From positions 1 to 14,195 of the forward strand of contig CAXTHM010000086.1 in NCBI GenBank assembly GCA_964244115.1: a stretch of DNA of 14,195 nt, in the 5' to 3' direction. Below the pieces are notes generated by a model. That model did not search any database, had not been told where the DNA came from, and was given only the letters and a program-made list of their open reading frames with translations. A program made the translations under genes and the position numbers. Shown one piece after another: positions 1 to 7,465 of the stretch. The stretch comes from CADCWK01 sp964244115 (GTDB lineage Bacteria; Chloroflexota; Chloroflexia; Thermomicrobiales; UBA6265). Position 1 is the stretch's first letter, and each line of letters begins with the position of its first letter.

Positions 1-34
1 AAGGTCGGGGGTTCGAATCCCTCCCCCGCAACCA
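1..34 (+). tRNA. 3' part of a tRNA, probably initiator tRNA-fMet(CAT)
   Basis: Only the 3' portion is in the window; the anticodon lies outside. The variable loop ends in AGGTC. A five-pair T stem (7-11 with 19-23) encloses the loop TTCGAAT, the 3' acceptor strand is CCCCGCA (24-30), the discriminator is A31 and CCA is encoded at 32-34. From memory, the segment from the variable loop to CCA is very close to E. coli tRNA-fMet, which also ends CCCCCGCAACCA. A at position 72 fits the unpaired 1:72 position typical of bacterial initiators. The identity is inferred because the 5' half is missing; that this is a tRNA 3' end is nearly certain. Confidence 0.8.
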
Positions 35-63
35 CAACATATAAGTCAGACAGCGTGGCGGAG

Positions 64-107
64 AGCCGCTGGGACCCGATCAGGGCCCAGCGGCTGTTGT
101 GTTTTTC
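64..107 (+). terminator. Intrinsic terminator after the tRNA
   Basis: A perfect 10-bp stem pairs 64-73 with 86-95, and CCC 75-77 can pair with GGG 83-85 inside the loop. The stem is followed by a T-rich tail ending in TTTTT (102-106). It sits 30 bases after the tRNA CCA end and is oriented to end that transcript. Confidence 0.8.
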
Positions 108-357
108 AGCTGTGCTGTTAGGAGGCAAAGACTCTTCGTGGGACACGTTCGCCGCAGGTTCACCATAGCCGGGACATGAACAACCCGGATACTGGGAGAA
201 GGACCGCTGCGTGCTCTGTACGCCGCGGTTGACCTTGGCATTCGTCCCTCCCTGCTGGCCGGAGAGCGTCGGAGCTTCGACGAACACGAGTACCATTCAT
301 TCCGGCGCTGTGCTGATGCGGTCGCGTCGACCCCGCTATGGCGCCCAGGAGATGCAC

Positions 358-1617
358 ATGTCACGAGGAATGATCCAACGACGTCCTACCGATCGGCGGC
401 TCCTTGCCGCCGGAGCCGTGGCCGGCATGGCCGTCGGGGCGGTCGTCAGTAGTCGAGTCCGCCGATCCCACACCGGCCCGACCCCTATCGAGATCGGGGA
501 CAGCCAGCAAGGCTTCATCGACTGGGACGCTGCGAAGTCGCTGGCGGTCCGGATGAACCAGCAGGAACCGCTGCTGGCCGATGAGCGTGAACGCCTCGAT
601 GTCTACTACCGATCGCTGGTCGACCGGTGCTTCCCGATCGTCCAGGCGTACACCGGGATCGAGCTGTCCGGCACCTCGGAGCGGACCTTCACCTTCGATC
701 GGGTCGACTGGATCGGCGCCAACATCGAAGCGTTCAAGCATCTGCTCGATCCGATCGAGCGGTTGGTCGCCGCCCAGCGCGCCAAGGGCAACAACGCCTT
801 CTCCGGGTTGAACCGTCGCCTCGCCAGTGCCGAGGTGGGTCTGCTGCTCGGCTACCTCGCTCGCCGGGTTCTCGGCCAGTACGATCTCGCCCTGCTCGGT
901 CGCGAACCGGTCGAGGGCGGCAAGCTCTACTACGTCGAGCCCAATATCCGGCAGATCGAGGCGACGCTCGGTCTGCCGCGCAACGACTTCCGGATGTGGC
1001 TGGCCCTGCATGAGACCACCCACGCTTTCGAGTTCGAGGGCAACCCGTGGGTACCGCAATACTTCAATGGGCTCCTCAATCGATACCTCGGCACCGTCCA
1101 GCATGACGCCCAGCTCCTGACGAGCGGTCTGGGTGGGCTTCGGACGATCGTCGACCGGACCCGGAACCGCGATGCCAATAGCAGCTGGGTCGAGGCGGTC
1201 ATGACGCGGGAGCAGCGCGACATCTTCGGGCAGCTGCAAGCGTTGATGTGCATGGTCGAGGGGTACTCGAACCATGTCATGAACGCCGTCGGCCGTGATC
1301 TCCTTCCGACGTATGACACGATCTCCCGCCGCTTCGAGCAGCGCAAGACCCGGAAGTCGCCGACGGACGAGTTGTTCGGTCGGGTGACCGGGCTCAAGCT
1401 GAAGATGGAACAGTACCGGCTCGGCGAGGAGTTCATCGACGCCATCGTCGCGGCGCGAAGTCACGACGTTGCCCGGCGGGTCTGGGACGGGCCCGAGCTC
1501 CTGCCGACGATGGCGGAAATCCGGAACCCGTCCGCCTGGCTGAGCCGGATCGACGCGCTGGATGCGCAGCCGGTGCCGGTCAGCGCCGGTTCAGATACGA
1601 CGGTCCCGGTCGCGTAG
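358..1617 (+). CDS. Putative zinc-dependent metalloprotease (Zincin_2 / F420-biosynthesis-associated family)
   Basis: A 419-residue protein. The ATG at 358 is chosen because AGGAG at 347-351 lies six bases ahead; the frame stays open upstream to a GTG at 211, but that stretch has no ribosome site. Residues 14-31 are a short Ala/Gly/Val hydrophobic stretch preceded by arginines and may be an N-terminal anchor. The conserved domain opens around IDWDAA (54-59). The zinc signature HETTH is at 218-222, in the context LALHETTHAFEFEG, and EGYSNHVMNAVG (301-312) supplies a second conserved glutamate. This matches the family annotated in actinobacteria and Chloroflexota as zinc-dependent metalloprotease or 'coenzyme F420 biosynthesis associated', whose substrate is unknown. 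No F420 gene is visible nearby, so that association is not supported here. It stands alone and converges on purH. Confidence 0.85.
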   Translation: MSRGMIQRRPTDRRLLAAGAVAGMAVGAVVSSRVRRSHTGPTPIEIGDSQQGFIDWDAAKSLAVRMNQQEPLLADERERLDVYYRSLVDRCFPIVQAYTGIELSGTSERTFTFDRVDWIGANIEAFKHLLDPIERLVAAQRAKGNNAFSGLNRRLASAEVGLLLGYLARRVLGQYDLALLGREPVEGGKLYYVEPNIRQIEATLGLPRNDFRMWLALHETTHAFEFEGNPWVPQYFNGLLNRYLGTVQHDAQLLTSGLGGLRTIVDRTRNRDANSSWVEAVMTREQRDIFGQLQALMCMVEGYSNHVMNAVGRDLLPTYDTISRRFEQRKTRKSPTDELFGRVTGLKLKMEQYRLGEEFIDAIVAARSHDVARRVWDGPELLPTMAEIRNPSAWLSRIDALDAQPVPVSAGSDTTVPVA

Positions 1618-1636
1618 GTTTGGCAGCGATCAACGA

Positions 1637-1690
1637 CAGGACGAGGCCGGCCCGGAACCTTCCGGGCCGGCCTCGTCCTGTTCTCGTTTG
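1637..1690. terminator. Strong bidirectional terminator between metalloprotease and purH
   Basis: A perfect 20-bp inverted repeat (1637-1656 with 1661-1680) closes on the 4-base loop ACCT. It lies 19 bases after the metalloprotease stop and 33 bases after the purH stop. On the plus strand a modest T-rich tail (TTCTCGTTTG) follows. On the minus strand the tail is weak. Its position between convergent genes makes a shared terminator the natural reading. Confidence 0.8.
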
Positions 1691-1713
1691 CAAAGCTGGC
1701 GAGATCGCTGCCG

Positions 1714-3255
1714 TCAGTGACGGAAGTGTCGCGTCCCGGTGAAGACCATCGTCGCTCCGACCTTGTCAGCGGCGGCGATGACCTCATCGTCCCGGACCGA
1801 GCCGCCGGGCTGAACGATGGCGACCACACCCGATGCCAGCGCGAGTTCGATCCCATCGGCGAACGGGAAGAACGCGTCGCTGGCGAGGCTGGCGCCGATC
1901 GCCCGCTCCCCCGCCCGTCGGGAGGCGATCCCGACGCTCTCGAGGCGGTTCGGCTGCCCGCTGCCCATGCCGACGATGGCGCGGTCGCGGGCGATGACGA
2001 TCGCGTTGGACTTGATGTGACGCGCCGCTTCCCACGCGAACGCGAGATCCCGCCACTCCTGCTCCGTCGGCTGACGTCGCGTCGCGACCTTCCAGGTTCC
2101 GATGTCATCGACCCGCGTGTCGCTCTGCTGGACCAGCAGTCCGCCGGTGATCGGTCGGACATCGACGGGCGTCGTTCGACCTGACAGCCGCTCAGCGAGG
2201 CCGGGTAACTCCAGCAGACGGAGGTTCGTCTTGCGCCGCAGCCGGGCCAGCGCTTCGGGGGCGAACGACGGAGCGATGACGACCTCGAAGAACGTCTTGC
2301 CGAGCACCGCCGCCGTCTCGTCGTCCAGTTCCCGGTTCATCGCGACGATGCCGCCGAAGGCCGAGACGGGGTCGCCGGCCAGCGCCGCCTCGAAGCCGTC
2401 GACCAGCCGACCGCGAACGGCCAGGCCGCAGGGGATGGTGTGCTTGATGATCGCGACGGCGGGTTCATCGAAGCTGCGGATGGCGTTGGTCGCGGCGTCC
2501 GCGTCGAGCAGGTTGTTGAACGACAGTTCCTTGCCCGAGAGCTGGGTCGCGTCGAGAACGCCCGGAGCCGACGGCATGGACGTGAGCCGCCGGTACGAGG
2601 CCGCGGCCTGGTGCGGGTTCTCGCCGTAGCGGAGGTCCTGCGTCTTCCGGCCGGCGACACTCCACTCGATGGGGAACGCGGCGTCAGGCCCTCGGAGGTA
2701 ATCGGCGACGAGCGTGTCGTAGGCGGCGACGTGGGCGAACGCACGAGCAGCCAGTGCCCGGCGCATGGCGAGATCGGGACCGCCAGCGGCAAGCGTCTCG
2801 ACCAGCGTCTCGTAGTCGTCCGGTGACGTGACGATCACCACGCTCTGATGATTCTTGGCCGCTGCCCGGATCATCGCCGGGCCACCGATGTCGATCTGCT
2901 CGACGGCCTCGGCCAGCGTCGTATCGGCCTGGGCGATCGTCTCCGCGAACGGGTAGAGGTTGCTGACGACGAGGTCGATCGGCGTGATGCCCAGTTCACG
3001 GAGCGTCGCCAGATCCTCCGGGTGGTCGCGCCGACCGAGGAGCCCCCCGTGGATGGCCGGATGCAAGGTCTTGACACGACCGTCCATGATCTCAGGGAAT
3101 CCGGTCACATCGGCCACTGCCGTGACCGGCAGGCCGGCGTCGACGAGTGCCTTGTGACTGCCCCCAGTCGACACGAGTTCGTAGCCGTGGCCATGGAGCG
3201 CCCGCGCCAGCTCAACGAGACCGCGCTTGTCGAAGACACTGAGCAGAGCCCGCAT
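1714..3255 (-). CDS. purH: Bifunctional AICAR formyltransferase / IMP cyclohydrolase
   Basis: PurH carries out the last two steps of de novo IMP synthesis: formylation of AICAR with 10-formyl-tetrahydrofolate, then ring closure. The protein has 513 residues, normal for the family. The N-terminal cyclohydrolase (MGS-like) domain covers about 1-190, with VSTGGSHKAL (28-37), GRVKTLHPAIHGG (59-71) and SNLYPF (98-103). The transformylase domain follows, with RYGENPHQ (209-216), the catalytic KH pair (271-272) in KHTIPCG, and SAFGGIVA (298-305). The C-terminus is the usual TGTRHFRH. The start at 3255 fits the family N-terminus and has AGGAAGG about ten bases upstream; an in-frame ATG at 3285 lacks a ribosome site. 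One residue is unusual: most PurH proteins I know have Asn where this has Ile (KHTNPCG). No other purine gene adjoins it. Confidence 0.97.
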   Translation of the reverse strand: MRALLSVFDKRGLVELARALHGHGYELVSTGGSHKALVDAGLPVTAVADVTGFPEIMDGRVKTLHPAIHGGLLGRRDHPEDLATLRELGITPIDLVVSNLYPFAETIAQADTTLAEAVEQIDIGGPAMIRAAAKNHQSVVIVTSPDDYETLVETLAAGGPDLAMRRALAARAFAHVAAYDTLVADYLRGPDAAFPIEWSVAGRKTQDLRYGENPHQAAASYRRLTSMPSAPGVLDATQLSGKELSFNNLLDADAATNAIRSFDEPAVAIIKHTIPCGLAVRGRLVDGFEAALAGDPVSAFGGIVAMNRELDDETAAVLGKTFFEVVIAPSFAPEALARLRRKTNLRLLELPGLAERLSGRTTPVDVRPITGGLLVQQSDTRVDDIGTWKVATRRQPTEQEWRDLAFAWEAARHIKSNAIVIARDRAIVGMGSGQPNRLESVGIASRRAGERAIGASLASDAFFPFADGIELALASGVVAIVQPGGSVRDDEVIAAADKVGATMVFTGTRHFRH

Positions 3256-3285
3256 CGTCTGAATGCCCTTCCTGACGGAGATCAT

Positions 3286-3944
3286 GGTGATCGCGCTCGC
3301 CGGAGAGCAGCGCCATCGAAGACGAGATCATACCAGAGGGCTCGGACCACCCTGTCCCAACCGCCATCAGTCTCCGTCTGTCGCTGCCACCATGACGAGC
3401 GGCGCCACCGGAAATCCCGATGGCGCCGTCCCGATGAGCGTTGAAGGTGCCCGATCTCGAACCCGATTGACTGATGGACCGATTGACCGATTCCGACCCT
3501 TGCCTATTGCGACGGCCCCGCGGTTCGTCACCGCGACGCCGCTTAGAACCAACGCTGCCAGACGACATCGGACCTTTTCGCGAGCCGCCGCGGGAACAGG
3601 GCCGAATAGGTGCCTGGTCCCGAATACACCATGGAGAAAGCCAACATCACACTCCCAATTCCACTTCTCGATCCCAACAGGCCAACGACTTCAGCGTAGG
3701 GCCGGAAGCGCCTCTCCACCATACGTAAGATGAGCGGTTTCCGGAAATACGTATATCGCGCGTGACTCGGCCATCGTGGTCCACACCGCAGGGCTGGGAG
3801 CCGATTCGGTGAATGGAGATGACGGTACGCGGGTTGCACCATTGGCGCCATCGGTTCGCCGCTGGACGGCGAAACCGGATCACGCGCCCGGTGGGCAGTA
3901 ACCTCGAACCAACGCCGCCCGTTCTGGGGGCAGGAGGATTCGCG
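3286..3944. other. Gene-poor spacer between divergent purH and the alcohol dehydrogenase
   Basis: About 660 bases without a convincing gene. Local composition is less GC-rich than the flanking genes, especially 3620-3780. Open frames here are short or are antisense extensions of the dehydrogenase and lack ribosome sites. It contains the purH -10 near 3327, a possible plus-strand promoter (TTGACC 3483-3488, 16 bases, TATTGC 3505-3510), two copies of ATACGTA (3721-3727 and 3747-3753) and the palindromes TTTCCGGAAA (3738-3747) and ATACGTAT (3747-3754). A 59-codon minus-strand frame (3722-3543) is not called as a gene but is discussed as a finding. Confidence 0.6.
3327..3332 (-). promoter_or_regulatory. 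Probable extended -10 promoter element for purH
   Basis: On the minus strand this reads TATGAT preceded by TGG, an extended -10 arrangement (TGN-TATAAT-like). The -35 region at 16-18 bases is poor, as is common for extended -10 promoters. Transcription would start near 3320, giving a leader of about 65 bases before the purH ATG. Inferred from motif match alone. Confidence 0.45.
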
Positions 3945-5114
3945 ATGCGGGCACTGACATGGCATGGCAAAGAGGACGTCCGGGTCGAGAACGTCCCGGA
4001 CCCGACCATCATCGATCCGGGAGATGTCGTCATCAAGGTGACGGCGACGGCGATCTGCGGCTCGGACCTGCACCTCTACGACGGCATCATGCCGACGATG
4101 GAGTCCGGCGACGTCCTCGGGCACGAGCCGATGGGAGAGGTCGTCGAGGTCGGCAAGGGTGTCAGCCGGCTGAAGAAGGGCGACCGCGTCGTCGTCCCGT
4201 TCACGATCTCCTGCGGGGAGTGTTACTTCTGTAGGAAGAGCCTGTTCTCCCTCTGTGATCGCTCCAACCCCAACGCCGAGATGGCCGCCAAGGTCATGGG
4301 GCAGTCGCCAGCCGGTCTCTTCGGGTATTCGCACCTCCTCGGCGGGTTCCCGGGCGGGCAGGCCGAGTACATGCGGGTACCGTTCGCCGATGTCGGCCCG
4401 ATCAAGGTCCCGGAGAGCCTCTCCGACGAGCAGGTCCTGTTCCTGTCGGATATCTTCCCGACCGGCTGGATGGCGGCCGAGAACGCCGAGATCGAGCCGG
4501 GCGACACCGTCGCCGTCTGGGGCTGCGGTCCGGTCGGGCAGTTCGCGATCCGGAGCGCCTGGATGCAGGGCGCCGGCCGGGTGATCGCGATCGACGGGGT
4601 AGCCGAGCGGCTGGCGATGGCGCGGGACAAGGGCAAGGCCGAGACGCTGGACTTCAACGACGGTGATATCTACGAACGGCTCATGGAGATGACCGATGGC
4701 CGCGGACCCGACCGGGCGATCGAGGCGGTCGGCGCCGAGGCCCACGGTGGCGGGATCGGCGGGGTCTACGACCAGGTCAAGCAGACGCTCAAGATCGAGA
4801 GCGACCGGCCGAATGCCCTCCGCGAGGCGATCCGCTGTGTCCGCAAGGGTGGCACGCTTTCCGTGCCCGGCGTCTACACCGGCTTCATCGACAAGTTCCC
4901 GATGGGACCGCTGATGAACAAGGGGATCACGCTCAGGACGGGTCAGACCCACGTCCAGCGTTACCTCGAACCGCTCCTGGCCAAGGTCGTCGACGGCGAG
5001 ATCGACCCGTCATTCGTGCTGACCCACACGGTCTCGCTCGACGAGGGGCCGGCGATGTATCGCACCTTCCGGGACAAGAGGGACGGCTGCATCAAGGTCA
5101 TGCTTCGGCCGTAG
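3945..5114 (+). CDS. Zinc-dependent alcohol dehydrogenase, formaldehyde-dehydrogenase-like (MDR superfamily)
   Basis: A 389-residue medium-chain dehydrogenase that would oxidise an alcohol or aldehyde adduct with NAD(P). The start at 3945 has AGGAGG (3932-3937) seven bases ahead; the frame extends back to 3813 without such support. The GroES-like domain carries catalytic-zinc ligands C38 (ICGSDLH) and H60-E61 (GHEPMGEV), with D169 in SDIFPTGW a likely fourth. A lobe of four cysteines, C90, C93, C96 and C104 (CGECYFC then LC), binds structural zinc. The Rossmann domain has GCGPVG (193-198), and an acidic D217 at the end of the second strand favours NAD over NADP. Insertions around 105-140 (GYSHLLGGFPGGQAEY) are typical of glutathione-type formaldehyde dehydrogenase relatives. 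The substrate cannot be fixed from sequence. It is monocistronic, followed by a hairpin and a convergent transporter gene. Confidence 0.9.
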   Translation: MRALTWHGKEDVRVENVPDPTIIDPGDVVIKVTATAICGSDLHLYDGIMPTMESGDVLGHEPMGEVVEVGKGVSRLKKGDRVVVPFTISCGECYFCRKSLFSLCDRSNPNAEMAAKVMGQSPAGLFGYSHLLGGFPGGQAEYMRVPFADVGPIKVPESLSDEQVLFLSDIFPTGWMAAENAEIEPGDTVAVWGCGPVGQFAIRSAWMQGAGRVIAIDGVAERLAMARDKGKAETLDFNDGDIYERLMEMTDGRGPDRAIEAVGAEAHGGGIGGVYDQVKQTLKIESDRPNALREAIRCVRKGGTLSVPGVYTGFIDKFPMGPLMNKGITLRTGQTHVQRYLEPLLAKVVDGEIDPSFVLTHTVSLDEGPAMYRTFRDKRDGCIKVMLRP

Positions 5115-5155
5115 CGATCGGAGTGATCCGCGATCGATACTCTAGGGCCAACTAC

Positions 5156-5189
5156 CGACCCTCAGCCGATCGTCTTCGGTTGAGGGTCG
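5156..5189. terminator. Bidirectional hairpin terminator between dehydrogenase and MFS gene
   Basis: A 14-bp stem (5156-5169 with 5176-5189, one G-T pair) closes on the 6-base loop TCGTCT. It lies 41 bases after the dehydrogenase stop and 31 bases beyond the MFS stop. The T tail is weak (TTGCC) on the plus strand, so the call rests on stem strength and on position between convergent genes. Confidence 0.65.
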
Positions 5190-5220
5190 TTGCCTGTGCG
5201 CTGAGCAGAACTCGTTGGCA

Positions 5221-6486
5221 CTACTCTGCCACGGTCTCGGTAACCGGATTCGGACTCGGGGAGGAGGATATCGCGCGTGTCCGACGGAGCGCCCGCAGCC
5301 CGAGCGCCGCGGCCGCCAGCGCGGCGGCTCCCCCGACCGCAAGTCCCCAGCGTGGTCCGGCGTGTTCACCGATCGCCCCGATCAGCGGCCCACCGATCGG
5401 GGTCGTCCCGAGGAAGGCGACCGACCAGAGCGCCATCACCCGCCCCTGCATCGACGGCGCACTCTCCAGTTGCAGGGTGACGTTGCCCAGAGACGTGAAG
5501 TTGATCGAAAAGAAGCCGACGATGATCAGGGCGCAGAACGCCAGCATCAGGGACGGCGCGATCGCCGTCAGCAGCACGGACAGCCCGAACAGGCAGGCCG
5601 ATATGACCAGCGTCCGCGGGGTGCTCCGGCGCCGGCTGGCGGTGTAGAGCCCACCGATCACCGCCCCGATCCCCATCGCCGCCGTCAGGGCCGCGTAGCC
5701 GCTCGCCCCGGCGTCGAAGGTGAACTGCGCCATGAGCGGGAGGATCACCGAGAACTCGTAGGTGAAGGTGCCGATGATCGCCATCATCAGCAGGACGTTG
5801 CGGACGACGGGTGTCGACCACGCGTAGCGGAAGCCCTCGACGAGCTGGCCGCTGGCCCGGGCGACCCGCTCGGTCGGGTGGAGATCCGCGGACCGCATCA
5901 TCGCCAGCATGACGATGACGGCGGCGTATGAGCAACCGTTGATGACGAAGCAGGCGCCGAGGCCGGCCGTCGCCACCACGACCGCCGCGATCGTCGGACC
6001 GATGATCCGGGCGAGGTTCATCTCGGTGGAGTTCAGGGAGACCGCGTTTCGCAGCCGCGCACTCCCGACCATCTCCCGGACGAAGGTCTGCCGGGCCGGA
6101 TTCTCGAAGACCCTCGTGCTGCCCAGGACGATCGCGATGGCGTAGACCATCCACAGGTCGATCCAGCCACCGATGACCAGCAGCCCGAGCAGCAGGCTGG
6201 CGATTCCCGCGACGGTCTGGGTCGCATAGAGGATCGTCCGCTTCGGGAACCGGTCCGCGATCACGCCGCCCCAGGCGCCGAACAGCAGGACGGGCAGGGT
6301 CTGGAGCGCCGTCACGAAACCCAGCGCCGTGCCGGAGCCGGTCAGCTGCAGGACCAGCAACCCCTGGGCGACCGTCTGCATCCAGGTGCCGGACTGGGAG
6401 ATGCCCTGGCCGATGAAGAACAGGCGGTAGTTGCGGATGGCGAGGGAGGCGAAGGTGCGCTGGCTGAACGTCCGTAGGGTCATCAT
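5221..6486 (-). CDS. MFS transporter of the EntS-like (MFS_3) exporter group
   Basis: A 421-residue multi-pass membrane protein of the major facilitator superfamily, with about twelve hydrophobic segments. It opens with RNYRLFFIGQGISQSGTWMQ (19-38), the hallmark first helix of the EntS/macrolide-efflux-type group. Motif A follows as GGVIADRFPKR (73-83) in the first cytoplasmic loop, and later FENPARQTFV, characteristic of this subgroup. A basic loop (SRRRSTPR) separates the two halves, and the tail is polar. Homologues export siderophores, macrolides or other small molecules; the substrate here is unknown. The start is uncertain: ATG at 6486 or 6483 fits the family N-terminus though the upstream ribosome site is poor, and the frame is open to 6675 with a low-complexity leader unlikely to be translated. 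It converges on the dehydrogenase. Confidence 0.88.
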   Translation of the reverse strand: MMTLRTFSQRTFASLAIRNYRLFFIGQGISQSGTWMQTVAQGLLVLQLTGSGTALGFVTALQTLPVLLFGAWGGVIADRFPKRTILYATQTVAGIASLLLGLLVIGGWIDLWMVYAIAIVLGSTRVFENPARQTFVREMVGSARLRNAVSLNSTEMNLARIIGPTIAAVVVATAGLGACFVINGCSYAAVIVMLAMMRSADLHPTERVARASGQLVEGFRYAWSTPVVRNVLLMMAIIGTFTYEFSVILPLMAQFTFDAGASGYAALTAAMGIGAVIGGLYTASRRRSTPRTLVISACLFGLSVLLTAIAPSLMLAFCALIIVGFFSINFTSLGNVTLQLESAPSMQGRVMALWSVAFLGTTPIGGPLIGAIGEHAGPRWGLAVGGAAALAAAALGLRALRRTRAISSSPSPNPVTETVAE

Positions 6487-6604
6487 CGTGACCGCCGGTT
6501 CTGGAGTCGGTTGCCGCGGCGTCGAAGTGGTTCGTCCGTCATGGGTATCGTGTTTCGGTCGTTCCCTGATCGTCAGCGGGAAGGCACTGACGCGCTGCCA
6601 GCGC

Positions 6605-6632
6605 AGTCTACGATGATGTTCGGAAAGAGCAA
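6605..6632 (-). promoter_or_regulatory. Possible promoter for the MFS gene
   Basis: On the minus strand TTGCTC (6632-6627), a 16-base spacer and TAGACT (6610-6605) form a moderate -35/-10 pair about 120 bases upstream of the chosen MFS start. This is motif resemblance only, and the spacer is short. Confidence 0.3.
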
Positions 6633-6764
6633 CCCGATGACGCTCCACGCTTTGCGTCGCATGAGCCATGACCATGCTCGCGTTGCCAGCGCCGGGACGT
6701 CAACGGCGGAGGGTCTGACTTCCCTGGACGTTTGCATGGGTCTTGAACCTGACGATCCCTGTCC

Positions 6765-7380
6765 ATCCCGGAGGACGCTCCGATCGAGGGCGGGCCGGAT
6801 GGGACCGGCGACCGCCATGTGATCGTGGTCCGGGACGGGACGTGCCTGCTGTTCGAGCTCTACGTTGCCACTCCGCGGCCCGATGGCTCGCGGTCGGCCT
6901 TCCAGGGCGCACGCTTCGATCTGACCTCGAACGACCTGCGTCCGGAGGAATCTGCCTCGGCCGACGCCGCCGGCTTGCCGATCCTGCCCGGCCTGGTGCG
7001 CTACGAGGAGATCGACGCCGGCGTCATCCGCCCATGCCCTCCGCCTCACGGCCTCGCTGACCCAGGAGGCATACGTCTGGACGGCACGCCACCAGGCCGG
7101 TGCGACCACCGATGAGGATGCGCCGCCGATGGGGCAGTGCTTCCGGCTCAAGGCCGACGTCGACATCGACGGGCTCTCGCCCACCAATCAGATCATCCTG
7201 CGGGCGCTCAAGAACTTCGGGATGCTGCTGGCTGACAACGGCAGCGACTGGTTCCTCTCCGGGGTCCCGGACGACCGCTGGGACGACGACGATCTGCACC
7301 AGGTGCAGGAGGGCGTTCATGGCAGCGACTTCGAGGCGGTCGACTGCTCATCCCTGATCGGCGACCCGGACTCTGGCCGG
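6765..7380 (+). pseudogene. Remnant of a conserved hypothetical protein, 5'-truncated and frameshifted
   Basis: Two plus-strand frames together give a recognisable stretch of a conserved, functionally uncharacterised bacterial protein that I remember as usually carrying an N-terminal export signal. From 6765 the frame reads IPEDAPIEGGPDGTGDRHV and continues through LFELYVA, RFDLTSNDLRP and ADAAGLPILPGLVRYEE. After GVIR (near 7030) the homology shifts by one base to another frame reading HALRLTASLTQEAYVW, then LSPTNQIILRALK, ADNGSDWFLSGVPD and HGSDFEAVD, ending near DPDSGR (7380). A single extra C in the run at 7030-7033 explains the break. The part just upstream (DDPCP, 6751-6765) hints at a second one-base shift. 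The usual N-terminal half is not found in 6487-6750, and no stop follows the C-terminal homology until 7602. A basecalling error could explain one shift but not the missing 5' half. Confidence 0.75.
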
Positions 7381-7465
7381 TTCAGCTGGTCGTGGCCCTG
7401 CCGAACCGGGAATGCGGGATCGAGCATCCCGGCCGAAGCCTGTGGACGTCGAACGTCCCGGGACG

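Noticed and set aside
120..181. GGAGG at 121-125 followed by GTG at 139 as a small leader peptide
   Set aside because: Spacing is 13 bases, the frame encodes only about 13 residues and nothing resembles a known attenuator peptide.
211..357. N-terminal extension of the metalloprotease to a GTG at 211
   Set aside because: No ribosome site, composition unlike the protein, and AGGAG sits ideally before ATG 358.
361..1464. A 367-codon minus-strand open frame opposite the metalloprotease
   Set aside because: Same reason: a shadow of a gene with a HETTH motif, a good start and family features on the plus strand.
3543..4952. A 469-codon minus-strand open frame across the dehydrogenase gene
   Set aside because: It is antisense to a clearly recognised dehydrogenase; its Arg/Asp/Leu-rich, repetitive translation is the usual complement of high-GC codons and it has no ribosome site or domain.
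7025..7035. Programmed ribosomal frameshifting in the 6765-7380 gene
   Set aside because: There is no slippery heptamer or adjacent pseudoknot, the 5' half is missing and a second shift is likely, so decay is simpler.
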